Assembly (NCBI GenBank): GCA_017543805.1 | Contig: JAFYFK010000242.1 | Location: 1-17,753 of the forward strand | Length of the DNA: 17,753 bases | Reading direction: 5' to 3' | Origin: Bacillota bacterium | GTDB taxonomy: Bacteria; Bacillota; Clostridia; Peptostreptococcales; Anaerovoracaceae | Shown here: positions 1 through 6,581 of the stretch, piece after piece | Numbering within the stretch: position 1 is the stretch's first letter | Layout of the letters: the number at the start of each line of letters is the position of its first letter | The notes under the pieces: model-generated | Database searches by the model: none | What the model was told of the DNA's origin: nothing | What the model saw: the letters and a program-made list of their open reading frames with translations, nothing else | Translations under genes and position numbers: made by a program

Positions 1-1785
1 GAAGAACCTTACGGCTTCGATGCTCCTGGAGAAATTCGTGTAAAGCACGCTGAGCATGTTCGGGAGCAGCACGGTGCGCATTACGGAAGTGTCTTCGCCG
101 AGCGGGTTGATCAGTTTTACGAAGCGCCTCTTATCGCTGTCCTTGGGGATGCGGACCTTGTCGGCGCTCTTGGGGCTTACGAAGCTGAAGGTCTGGATCT
201 CGCTGACTCCGAGGCCTAAAAGTGCGGTCTTCGCGAGGTTCCTGAGCTCCTGCTTTACGGTAAGCCTGGATACGGTATTGTTTCTGGGGATGGCTACCGG
301 CAGCTTGTCGTATCCGTACATCCTCGAGATCTCCTCGACGTAGTCCTCCTCGATGGAAAGATCCTGGCGGACTGTCGGAGCGGTGCAGGTCATTACGTCC
401 CCGTCGAGCTCGGTCTTTATCTCAAGGCCGTTCAGGTACTTCATCATCTGCCCGGCGGTGAGCTCGATGCCCATCAGCTTGTTCATGCGGGACACGCGGA
501 CCTTTGTGACGACGGGTTCCTCCGGCTTCGGATATACGTCGACTACCCCGTCGAGAACGGTGCCGGCGCCGAGCGCCTCGACCAGGCTGCAGAAGCGGTC
601 GCAGGCGGCTCTTGTGAGGTTGGGGTCTATGCCCTTTTCGAACCTCGAAGAAGCCTCCGTCCTGAGGCCGAGAGCCTTCGCGGTGCGGCGGACGCTGTCC
701 CCGTAGAAGTTTGCGGATTCGACCAGGACAGTCTTTGTGTTTTCCGCGATCTCGGAGTTGAGGCCGCCCATGACGCCCGCTATCGCGGTCGGGCCCTCAG
801 CGTCGTTGATCATGAGCATATTGGCCCCGATGGTCCTCTCCTGTCCGTCGAGTGTGGTGAACTTTGTTCCTTCGGGTACGGTGTCCACGATTATCTTAGA
901 TCCGCGCACTGTGTTGATATCGAACGCGTGCAGCGGCTGTCCGTATTCGAGCATTACGAAGTTGGTAATGTCCACGATGTTGTTTATGGGGCGCATGCCG
1001 GAGAATATCAGGTACTTCTGCAGCCACCAGGGTGACTGTCCGACCTTTATGTCCTTGATGACCCTTGCACAGTAGCGCTTGCAGAGCTCGGGCTTTCTGA
1101 TCTCCACGGAGATATAGTCGGAGCTCTTTTCTGAGCTTACCTTTTTGCATTCAGTATCCGGATAACGCAGCGGTGTGCCGAAGGTGGCGGAAGCCTCGCG
1201 GGCCATGCCTATCATGGAGAGGCAGTCGGGCCTGTTGGGGGTGATCTCGAAATCGATGACCGGGCAGCTGATGCCGAGCGCCTTTACAACGTCGTCGCCG
1301 GGCTTGAGGTCGCCGTAGGACTCATCGAGCAGCCAGATGCCGCCCCTCGCCTTTACAGGGACGACCTTGTCGGCAAAGCCGAGCTCCTCGCAGCTGCAGA
1401 GCATGCCCTCGGAGCGGACCCCCCTGAGTTCTCCAGCGGTGATGGTCTCGCCCTCTTCCTTTTTGGGCTGTCCGTGGAGCGGTCCGGGAATATGCGCGCC
1501 GTCGAGGGCGACGGGAACATAATATCCTTCCGCGACATTGGTCGCGCCGGTCACGATCTGAACAGGCTCAGCTCTTCCGACGTCTACAGAACAGACCACA
1601 AGGCGGTCTGCGTTGGGATGTCTTTCGATCTTTAATATCTTTCCGATGACGACGCCTTCGATTCCTTCGCCGAAGTATTCGACAGTCTCCAGGTTGCTTC
1701 CGGAAAGCACCATGCGGTCAACGAATTCCGTGGTATCAACATTAACGTCTGTATATTCTTTTATCCATTGAATGGGAACTAACAT
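1..1785 (-). CDS. pheT: Phenylalanyl-tRNA synthetase beta subunit (3' end outside window)
   Basis: Beta subunit of the cytoplasmic (alphabeta)2 phenylalanine-tRNA ligase, which charges tRNA-Phe with PheS. The frame is open for 595 codons from ATG at 1785 to the window edge; bacterial PheT is about 800 residues, so roughly the last 200, including the C-terminal anticodon-binding domain, are missing. Visible in order: the EMAP-like tRNA-binding domain near residues 40-150 (GKILKIERHPNADRL near 48), the B3/B4 editing domain with IAGVMGG near 335 and RTEASSRFEKGIDP near 380, the B5 DNA-binding-like domain near 410-485 ending in EEISRMYGYDKLP, then the start of the catalytic-like core. The start is fixed by AGGAGG six bases upstream, which overlaps the pheS stop codon by one base, so the two genes are co-transcribed and probably translationally coupled. 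Translated by hand from the minus strand. Confidence 0.97.
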   Translation of the reverse strand, partial: MLVPIQWIKEYTDVNVDTTEFVDRMVLSGSNLETVEYFGEGIEGVVIGKILKIERHPNADRLVVCSVDVGRAEPVQIVTGATNVAEGYYVPVALDGAHIPGPLHGQPKKEEGETITAGELRGVRSEGMLCSCEELGFADKVVPVKARGGIWLLDESYGDLKPGDDVVKALGISCPVIDFEITPNRPDCLSMIGMAREASATFGTPLRYPDTECKKVSSEKSSDYISVEIRKPELCKRYCARVIKDIKVGQSPWWLQKYLIFSGMRPINNIVDITNFVMLEYGQPLHAFDINTVRGSKIIVDTVPEGTKFTTLDGQERTIGANMLMINDAEGPTAIAGVMGGLNSEIAENTKTVLVESANFYGDSVRRTAKALGLRTEASSRFEKGIDPNLTRAACDRFCSLVEALGAGTVLDGVVDVYPKPEEPVVTKVRVSRMNKLMGIELTAGQMMKYLNGLEIKTELDGDVMTCTAPTVRQDLSIEEDYVEEISRMYGYDKLPVAIPRNNTVSRLTVKQELRNLAKTALLGLGVSEIQTFSFVSPKSADKVRIPKDSDKRRFVKLINPLGEDTSVMRTVLLPNMLSVLYTNFSRSIEAVRFF

Positions 1786-1796
1786 GCCGGGCCTCC

Positions 1797-2819
1797 TTAT
1801 CTGAACTGCTGAATGAAGCGGATGTCGTTCTCATAGAGAAGACGGATGTCGTCCACCTCATATTTGAGCATGGCTATGCGCTCTACGCCCATGCCGAACG
1901 CAAAGCCGGTGTATTTCTCGGTGTCGATGCCGCCGACCTTAAGCACGTTGGGGTGCACCATGCCGCAGCCGAGTATCTCTATCCAGCCGCTGCCCTTGCA
2001 GATGCGGCATCCTTTGCCGCCGCACTTGAAGCAGCTGACGTCCATCTCCGCGGAAGGCTCGGTGAACGGGAAGTGGTGCGGACGGAACTTGGTCTTTGTG
2101 TCGGAACCGAACATCTGCTTAGCGAAGCTGTCCAGCACGCCCTTAAGATCCGCCATGGTTATGCCCTCGTCGACCACAAGGCCCTCCACCTGATGGAACA
2201 TCGGGGAGTGGGTGGCGTCCGGGGTGTCGCAGCGGAAGCATCTGCCCGGCGCGATTATCGCGATGGGCGGCTTCTGCGACTGCAGGGTGCGCACCTGGAC
2301 GGACGAGGTCTGTGTCCTGAGCAGCACGTCGTCGGTAATGTAGAATGTGTCCGTAATATCCCTCGCGGGGTGGTTGGGACCGGCGTTAAGAGCGTCGAAA
2401 TTGTTGAACACCGTCTCGACTTCCGGGCCTTCGCTCACGGAGAAGCCCATGCTCCTGAACACTCTGGTTATCTCGTCTATAGTGATGCTTATGAGGTGCT
2501 TGGTCCCGAGCGGGGTGACCTTTCCGGGCTCGGTGACGTCTATGGTCTGAGCCGCAAGTTCGGCCTTCTTCTGCATATCCTTAAAAAATGCCCTGCGCTC
2601 GTTGATCATCTCCTCGATGATGCCCTTGGCCTCGTTGGCCGCCTGCCCGAAGGACTTCCTCTCTTCCGGCGCCATATCCTTCATGGACTTGAGGACGTCG
2701 GTCAGTTCGCCCTTCTTGCCGAGGAACTTTATCCTTAAGGCTTCGGCCTCCTCGAGCGAAGAAGCTGCCTCCGCCCTGGACTTTGCCTCCTCCATTATCC
2801 TGCGTATTATTTCGTTCAT
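1797..2819 (-). CDS. pheS: Phenylalanyl-tRNA synthetase alpha subunit
   Basis: Catalytic subunit of class II phenylalanine-tRNA ligase, 340 residues, full length. Residues 1-90 form the N-terminal coiled-coil tRNA-binding arm. The class II core follows: FDALNAGPNHPARD (141-154, motif 1 region), GRCFRCDTPDATHSPMFHQ (192-210, motif 2) and GFAFGMGVERIAMLKY (305-320, motif 3 with the ATP-binding arginine). Residues 263-274 carry a C-x2-C-x4-C-x2-C cluster followed by GWIEILGCGMVHP, a likely zinc-binding knuckle found in PheS of many Clostridia and thermophiles but absent from the E. coli type. ATG at 2819 has GGAGG five bases upstream. It lies 11 bases downstream of the TrmH-like gene and just ahead of pheT. 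No T-box leader lies directly upstream, since there is no room for one. Confidence 0.98.
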   Translation of the reverse strand: MNEIIRRIMEEAKSRAEAASSLEEAEALRIKFLGKKGELTDVLKSMKDMAPEERKSFGQAANEAKGIIEEMINERRAFFKDMQKKAELAAQTIDVTEPGKVTPLGTKHLISITIDEITRVFRSMGFSVSEGPEVETVFNNFDALNAGPNHPARDITDTFYITDDVLLRTQTSSVQVRTLQSQKPPIAIIAPGRCFRCDTPDATHSPMFHQVEGLVVDEGITMADLKGVLDSFAKQMFGSDTKTKFRPHHFPFTEPSAEMDVSCFKCGGKGCRICKGSGWIEILGCGMVHPNVLKVGGIDTEKYTGFAFGMGVERIAMLKYEVDDIRLLYENDIRFIQQFR

Positions 2820-2830
2820 ATATTCCTCCG

Positions 2831-3640
2831 TTATTCGGACGCTCCGGCAAGTCTCTGCCTGAGCGATTCGTACATCAGCATTCCCCCAGCGAGCGCGGCG
2901 TTGAGAGATTCGGTGTCGCCCTCCATGGGTATATGTATGTGAAGGGAAGCCTTAAGCATCTCCTCCGAGACGCCGTTTCCCTCATTCCCTATTATTATTG
3001 CGCTGTCCCGGGCGAGCGGATATTCAAAGCCCGCCTTTCCGGAACGCATGACCGCGGCGTAGGCGGTCTTTCCGTTGGCTTTAAGCAGGCTGAGCGTCTC
3101 CTCCGCGTCTTCAGTAAACAGCAGCGGAAGCCTTAATATGCTCCCCGCCGCAGCCCTTACGACCTTCGGCGAATAAGCGTCGACAGAGCCTTTTACGATG
3201 ACGGCTCCGCCAAAGCCCATTGCTTCAGCTGTTCTGAGCAGCGTGCCCATGTTTCCGGGATCCGCCACCCTGTCGAGGACAAGCACGTTGCGCTCCTTTA
3301 CCGCCCGGAAGAACTCCGGAGCGCTGAAGCTCTTCTTTTCCATTACGGCAATGACGCCCTGCGGGGTCTCCGTGAGGGAGATCTTCCTGAAGACGTCGCC
3401 CGCAAGCTCATAAACGGCCGAAGAACGTTCCTCCGCGAGACGGACTATCCTGTCCGCCTTTTCAGAGGATGTCCCGGCCTCCGTAAAGATGAACCGGGGC
3501 CTTCCGCCGTGCATAAAGGCTTCCAAAATGGGATCCGGCCCTTCGAGCAGATAAAGCCCGAGCCTGTCCCTGTATTTCTTCTCGGAAAGCGATGCCGCCT
3601 CCTTGATTATTCTGTTGTCCTTAGAACTGATAAACTGCAT
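2831..3640 (-). CDS. TrmH/SpoU-family RNA 2'-O-methyltransferase
   Basis: S-adenosylmethionine-dependent methyltransferase of the SPOUT class, 269 residues. It probably 2'-O-methylates rRNA or tRNA; the target cannot be read from the sequence. The N-terminal substrate-binding region starts in the usual way (ISSKDNRIIKEAASLSEKK, residues 4-22, then LLEG). The SpoU domain fills the second half: motif 1 with N130, G132 and R136 (DPGNMGTLLRTAEAMG), motif 2 IIIGNEGNGVSEE (215-227) and motif 3 IPMEGDTESLNAALA (237-251), which together form the trefoil-knot cofactor site. It occupies the place of B. subtilis ysgA, upstream of pheS-pheT, and should be its operon partner. The ATG at 3640 has no recognisable ribosome binding site and sits only 16 bases after the ftsZ terminator T-run. 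The first internal Met is residue 43, inside the conserved domain, so 3640 is the credible start. Confidence 0.93.
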   Translation of the reverse strand: MQFISSKDNRIIKEAASLSEKKYRDRLGLYLLEGPDPILEAFMHGGRPRFIFTEAGTSSEKADRIVRLAEERSSAVYELAGDVFRKISLTETPQGVIAVMEKKSFSAPEFFRAVKERNVLVLDRVADPGNMGTLLRTAEAMGFGGAVIVKGSVDAYSPKVVRAAAGSILRLPLLFTEDAEETLSLLKANGKTAYAAVMRSGKAGFEYPLARDSAIIIGNEGNGVSEEMLKASLHIHIPMEGDTESLNAALAGGMLMYESLRQRLAGASE

Positions 3641-3651
3641 CGGATGAGTAT

Positions 3652-3657
3652 ATCATA
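3652..3657 (-). promoter_or_regulatory. Possible -10 element of a near-leaderless promoter for the TrmH-pheS-pheT operon
   Basis: The minus strand reads TATGAT eleven bases before the methyltransferase ATG, with an overlapping TATACT at 3648-3653. No good -35 is seen 17 bases upstream, where the terminator stem lies. If either box is used, transcription starts within about 0-6 bases of the ATG, which would explain the missing ribosome binding site. The alternative is read-through of the ftsZ terminator. Weak evidence. Confidence 0.3.
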
Positions 3658-3684
3658 AAAAAGGGCCGGTGGGAAACACCGGCC
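3657..3684 (-). terminator. Intrinsic terminator after ftsZ
   Basis: On the minus strand the arm GGCCGGTG, a five-base loop and the arm CACCGGCC (3664-3684, eight perfect base pairs) are followed by C and six T residues (3657-3662). It lies 20 bases beyond the ftsZ stop codon. This is a textbook Rho-independent terminator and separates ftsZ from the TrmH-pheS-pheT operon. Confidence 0.93.
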
Positions 3685-3703
3685 ACAGCTTTGGTCGCTT
3701 TTT

Positions 3704-4852
3704 TTAGAGGTTTATGCCGCTCTTGAGGAAGTTCGGGATCGGGAAATCGTTGTCCGGGTTGTAGTGTTCCGGCTCGGTGTAATCCGGGGTGATCTCGATC
3801 TGGTTCTCAACGGGAGCAGCTTCGCCTTCGGGAGCGGCGGGAGTTTCTTCTTCCTGCTTGAGGCCTGTGGTCTTTGCCTTTCCTCCGAATTCCTCCTCGA
3901 ATCCCGTGGCGATAACGGTAACGCGTACCTCGTCGTGCAGGTCTTCCTTGATGGAAGCGCCGAAGATGATGATGGCGTCGTCGTCCGCTTCTTCAGCGAT
4001 GATGTTGGCGGCGTCGTTGACTTCGAGCATTCCGAGGTCGTATCCGCCGACGATGTAGAGGAGCACGCCCTTGGCTCCCTGGATGGAAGTCTCGAGCAGC
4101 GGGCTTTCCACGGCGTTCTTGATGGCGACCTGTACGCGGTCCTCTCCGGAAGCGCTGCCCATGCCCATGTGCGCGATGCCTCTGTCGCTCATTACGGTCT
4201 TGACGTCCGCAAAGTCGAGGTTGATCAGAGCGTCGTCGCTGATGAGGCTGGAGATGCCCTCGACGCCGTCCTTTAAGACTTCGTCAGCCATCTTGAACGC
4301 GTCCAGCATGCTGGTGTTCTTTTCAGATATCTGAAGGAGCTTGTCGTTGGGGACAACGACGAGCGAATCCACGTAATTCTTGAGGAATCTGATGCCCAGG
4401 TCCGCGTGTTCCTTGCGCTTTCTGCCCTCAAAGCCGAATGGCTTGCTGACCACGCCTACGGTGAGCGCTCCGGACATCTTTGCGGCTTTGGCGATAATCG
4501 GGGCCGCGCCTGTTCCGGTGCCGCCGCCCATGCCTGCCGTAATAAAGACCATGTCTGATCCGGCGAGTGTCTTTTCGATGGTGTCGAGGCTCTCCTCGGC
4601 GGATTTCTGTCCGACCTCGGGATTGCCGCCGGCGCCGAGGCCCTTGGTGAGCTTTTCGCCGATCTGGATCTTGGTCTCAGCCCTGGATCTCTTTAAAGCC
4701 TGGCTGTCCGTGTTGACCGCGATAAAGCTGATGTCCTTAAGACCGGCGTCTATCATGCGGTTTACTGCGTTGCATCCCGCGCCGCCGATGCCTACCACCT
4801 TGATGTTTGCCGGTGTGGTTTCCGGAGTTTCTATCTGGAACATTGATGACAT
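3704..4852 (-). CDS. ftsZ: Cell division protein FtsZ
   Basis: Tubulin-like GTPase that polymerises into the cytokinetic Z-ring at the membrane; 382 residues, normal length. The GTP-binding domain starts at IKVVGIGGAGCNAVNRM (17-33). The tubulin signature GGGTGTG is at 109-115. The T7 synergy loop NLDFADV (211-217) supplies the aspartates that hydrolyse GTP in the neighbouring subunit. A flexible linker rich in Glu, Pro and Ala (about 325-365) leads to the C-terminal peptide DNDFPIPNFLK (367-377), the docking site for FtsA/SepF-type membrane anchors. ATG at 4852 has AGGAGG nine bases upstream; the second Met (4843) would be too far from it. It is transcribed alone: its own promoter lies upstream, a strong terminator follows, and no ftsA, ftsQ or mur gene is adjacent. 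Confidence 0.99.
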   Translation of the reverse strand: MSSMFQIETPETTPANIKVVGIGGAGCNAVNRMIDAGLKDISFIAVNTDSQALKRSRAETKIQIGEKLTKGLGAGGNPEVGQKSAEESLDTIEKTLAGSDMVFITAGMGGGTGTGAAPIIAKAAKMSGALTVGVVSKPFGFEGRKRKEHADLGIRFLKNYVDSLVVVPNDKLLQISEKNTSMLDAFKMADEVLKDGVEGISSLISDDALINLDFADVKTVMSDRGIAHMGMGSASGEDRVQVAIKNAVESPLLETSIQGAKGVLLYIVGGYDLGMLEVNDAANIIAEEADDDAIIIFGASIKEDLHDEVRVTVIATGFEEEFGGKAKTTGLKQEEETPAAPEGEAAPVENQIEITPDYTEPEHYNPDNDFPIPNFLKSGINL

Positions 4853-4894
4853 TTTTTGCTGCCTCCTGTAAATTTTCAGTACATGGTTTTATGT

Positions 4895-4923
4895 ATCATA
4901 CCATAAATTGTGGTCGGATGCAC
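4895..4923 (-). promoter_or_regulatory. Extended -10 promoter upstream of ftsZ
   Basis: The minus strand reads TGGTATGAT (4895-4903), a TGn extended -10 with a five-of-six match to TATAAT, 42 bases before the ftsZ start. The -35 position at 17 bases (GTGCAT, 4918-4923) is poor, as is common for extended -10 promoters. It lies within the 70-base gap between the PHP gene and ftsZ. No terminator is seen in that gap, so read-through from upstream is also possible. Confidence 0.55.
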
Positions 4924-5831
4924 TACTTTATACTAAATATTTCTTTTATCCGCAAAATTCTCTCTTCAGGAAGCTCCGCTCTGAATGTCCCCATCTGTTT
5001 GTCGGGGCGGACGCCCTTTCCGTGGTCGTCGGACCCGCGCGACGCCGCAATTCCAAGCCCGTCGGCAATGCCCAGCAGAAACTGCATCTGTTCTTCGCTA
5101 TGTGTGGGGTAGCAGCACTCTATTCCGGCCATGCCGAGTTCACGGAATTTCTCAAGAATAAGCCGTAATTTTTTTCTGTAAACCGAATCGTCATCCAGCG
5201 CCTTTTTTGTGTAACTGAGCTGGAACGGATGGGCAAAAAACGCCATACCTCCGGCCCCGCTTATAAGCTCAAAAGCTCTTTCCGCGGAAATCTTGTCCTT
5301 GCGTATGGCCTTGATGTCAGGAGAGGCCAGAAGCTCCGGAGATTTAAAGGCTGCCGGCACGCTTTCGCAAAGCCCGCGCTTTACGAATACTCTGGCAAAG
5401 CTCACCTTTCCGACAAAATCGTCAGGGGTGTTTTCCAGCAGTTCCTCTCGGCTGATCTCTATGCCCTTTTTAATAAAAGCCTGCCGGATCTGTTCGTTGC
5501 GGAAAGCCCTGCGTTCCATTACCGATACGAGTTCCCGCTGAAGAGCTTCGTTCTCCGGATCGATATCGTATCCGAGGATATGCATGAAATATATGTCCTC
5601 GTCAAAGCCGGGAAGAACGCATTTATATTCCGACGACAGCTCGATCCCCGGGATGACCCTGACGCCGTATTTTTTGCCGGCCTCAAGAGCTTCCGCTATG
5701 CCGCCTGTCCCGTCATGATCGGTTATGGCTATGGTCTTAAAGCCGAGCTCCGCGGCTCTTTTCACGACGGTTTCCGGAGTCTCAGCCCCGTCGCTGTAAA
5801 CTGTGTGAAGATGAAGATCGATATCCGTCAT
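4923..5831 (-). CDS. PHP-domain metal-dependent phosphoesterase (TrpH/YciV type)
   Basis: Predicted cytoplasmic metallo-phosphoesterase of the polymerase-and-histidinol-phosphatase superfamily, 302 residues. The N-terminal metal ligands are all present: DLHLHTVYSDG (H7, H9, D14), TDHD (37-40), PGIE (E64) and HILGY (H84). A helical insert follows (about 95-185), then AHP (H201), the His of YPTHS (H244) and GSDDHG (D268, H270). This is the layout of the YciV/TrpH family; E. coli YciV (RNase AM) is a 5'-3' exonuclease on short RNA and DNA and also releases phosphate from nucleoside 3',5'-bisphosphates. A similar activity is inferred here but the substrate is unproven. The ATG directly follows the addA stop codon with no spacer, preceded by a weak GGGTGG site inside addA, so its translation is probably coupled to addA. 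Confidence 0.9.
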   Translation of the reverse strand: MTDIDLHLHTVYSDGAETPETVVKRAAELGFKTIAITDHDGTGGIAEALEAGKKYGVRVIPGIELSSEYKCVLPGFDEDIYFMHILGYDIDPENEALQRELVSVMERRAFRNEQIRQAFIKKGIEISREELLENTPDDFVGKVSFARVFVKRGLCESVPAAFKSPELLASPDIKAIRKDKISAERAFELISGAGGMAFFAHPFQLSYTKKALDDDSVYRKKLRLILEKFRELGMAGIECCYPTHSEEQMQFLLGIADGLGIAASRGSDDHGKGVRPDKQMGTFRAELPEERILRIKEIFSIK

Positions 5832-6581
5832 TTAATCCACCCTTAGCTCGCCGCCTGTCGAAAACAGGTACAGCACAGCCTCCTTAACTTTTTTGCCCTG
5901 TATATGCTCAATAGCCTCTCTGTACAGACTCAGCTGAGGCAGATATGACTGCCTTAATTCCTCCAGCTGAGCCTTCAGATCAGCCTTGTCGACATAATTG
6001 CTTTTATAGTCAACCAACACGATGCCGTCAGCTTCCTCAAAATAGCAGTCTATCGTTCCCTGAACAAGTATCTCGCGGCCCATATACTCTTTGCGGTATA
6101 CGAACGGAGCCTCTTTGAAGACTTCCGGCGCCGTAACGGCGCGCTTTCCCACGTCCGAACTGAAGAACGCGGATATCCTTTCGGGGTCGACCGCAGAGGC
6201 TTCAGCCGGGCTCAGAATATTCTTCGCCGCCAGTTCCTCAATGAACGCAGCGACATCCTCCGGAGACTTGTTTTCTGCCGTAAACGGTATATGCTCCATT
6301 ACGCTGTGATAGGCTGTGCCCTTTTCCGCGCCGCTTAGCTTCTTCTCGGAGGAAATGAACGCGGGGATCTTCCGGTCCCTGTAAACGGAAGCATTCTCCT
6401 CTTTTTCCTCAGCCCCTTCTTCCCCGCTCAGCACCCTCGGAAGATACTCAAGGCCTGCGCGCTCTATCTCCGCAAGCTGCGACACGCTGTATTTTCGCTT
6501 CTGCTTTTCTGAAGGTTCCTCAAAATACCTGCGTCCAAGACGGCCGGATATCTCTTCGGGCGGAACTGAAGGTTTTTCCAC
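5832..6581 (-). CDS. addA: AddA C-terminal fragment: RecB-type nuclease domain
   Basis: Third-frame piece of addA. A GTG at 6581 would allow a 249-residue product, but the homologous frame continues upstream to about 6630 (reading RSREAELRKALENGF), so the GTG is an accident of the frameshift rather than a gene start. It carries the RecB-family nuclease: TAYHSVMEH (motif with the first metal-binding His), GTIDCYF and the catalytic LVDYKSNYV, followed by QLSLYREAIEH, which is the QxxxY-like end of the fold. These residues match active nucleases, so loss of function would come only from the frame breaks. Confidence 0.7.
   Translation of the reverse strand: MEKPSVPPEEISGRLGRRYFEEPSEKQKRKYSVSQLAEIERAGLEYLPRVLSGEEGAEEKEENASVYRDRKIPAFISSEKKLSGAEKGTAYHSVMEHIPFTAENKSPEDVAAFIEELAAKNILSPAEASAVDPERISAFFSSDVGKRAVTAPEVFKEAPFVYRKEYMGREILVQGTIDCYFEEADGIVLVDYKSNYVDKADLKAQLEELRQSYLPQLSLYREAIEHIQGKKVKEAVLYLFSTGGELRVD

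Noticed and set aside
1953..2738. Long plus-strand open frame (261 codons) opposite pheS
   Set aside because: It is antisense to a fully conserved pheS, has no ribosome binding site or recognisable domain, and its length follows from the codon bias of the real gene.
2820..2830. T-box riboswitch controlling pheS
   Set aside because: Only 11 bases separate pheS from the upstream gene, and the space ahead of that gene holds just the ftsZ terminator; no T-box sequence or specifier hairpin fits.
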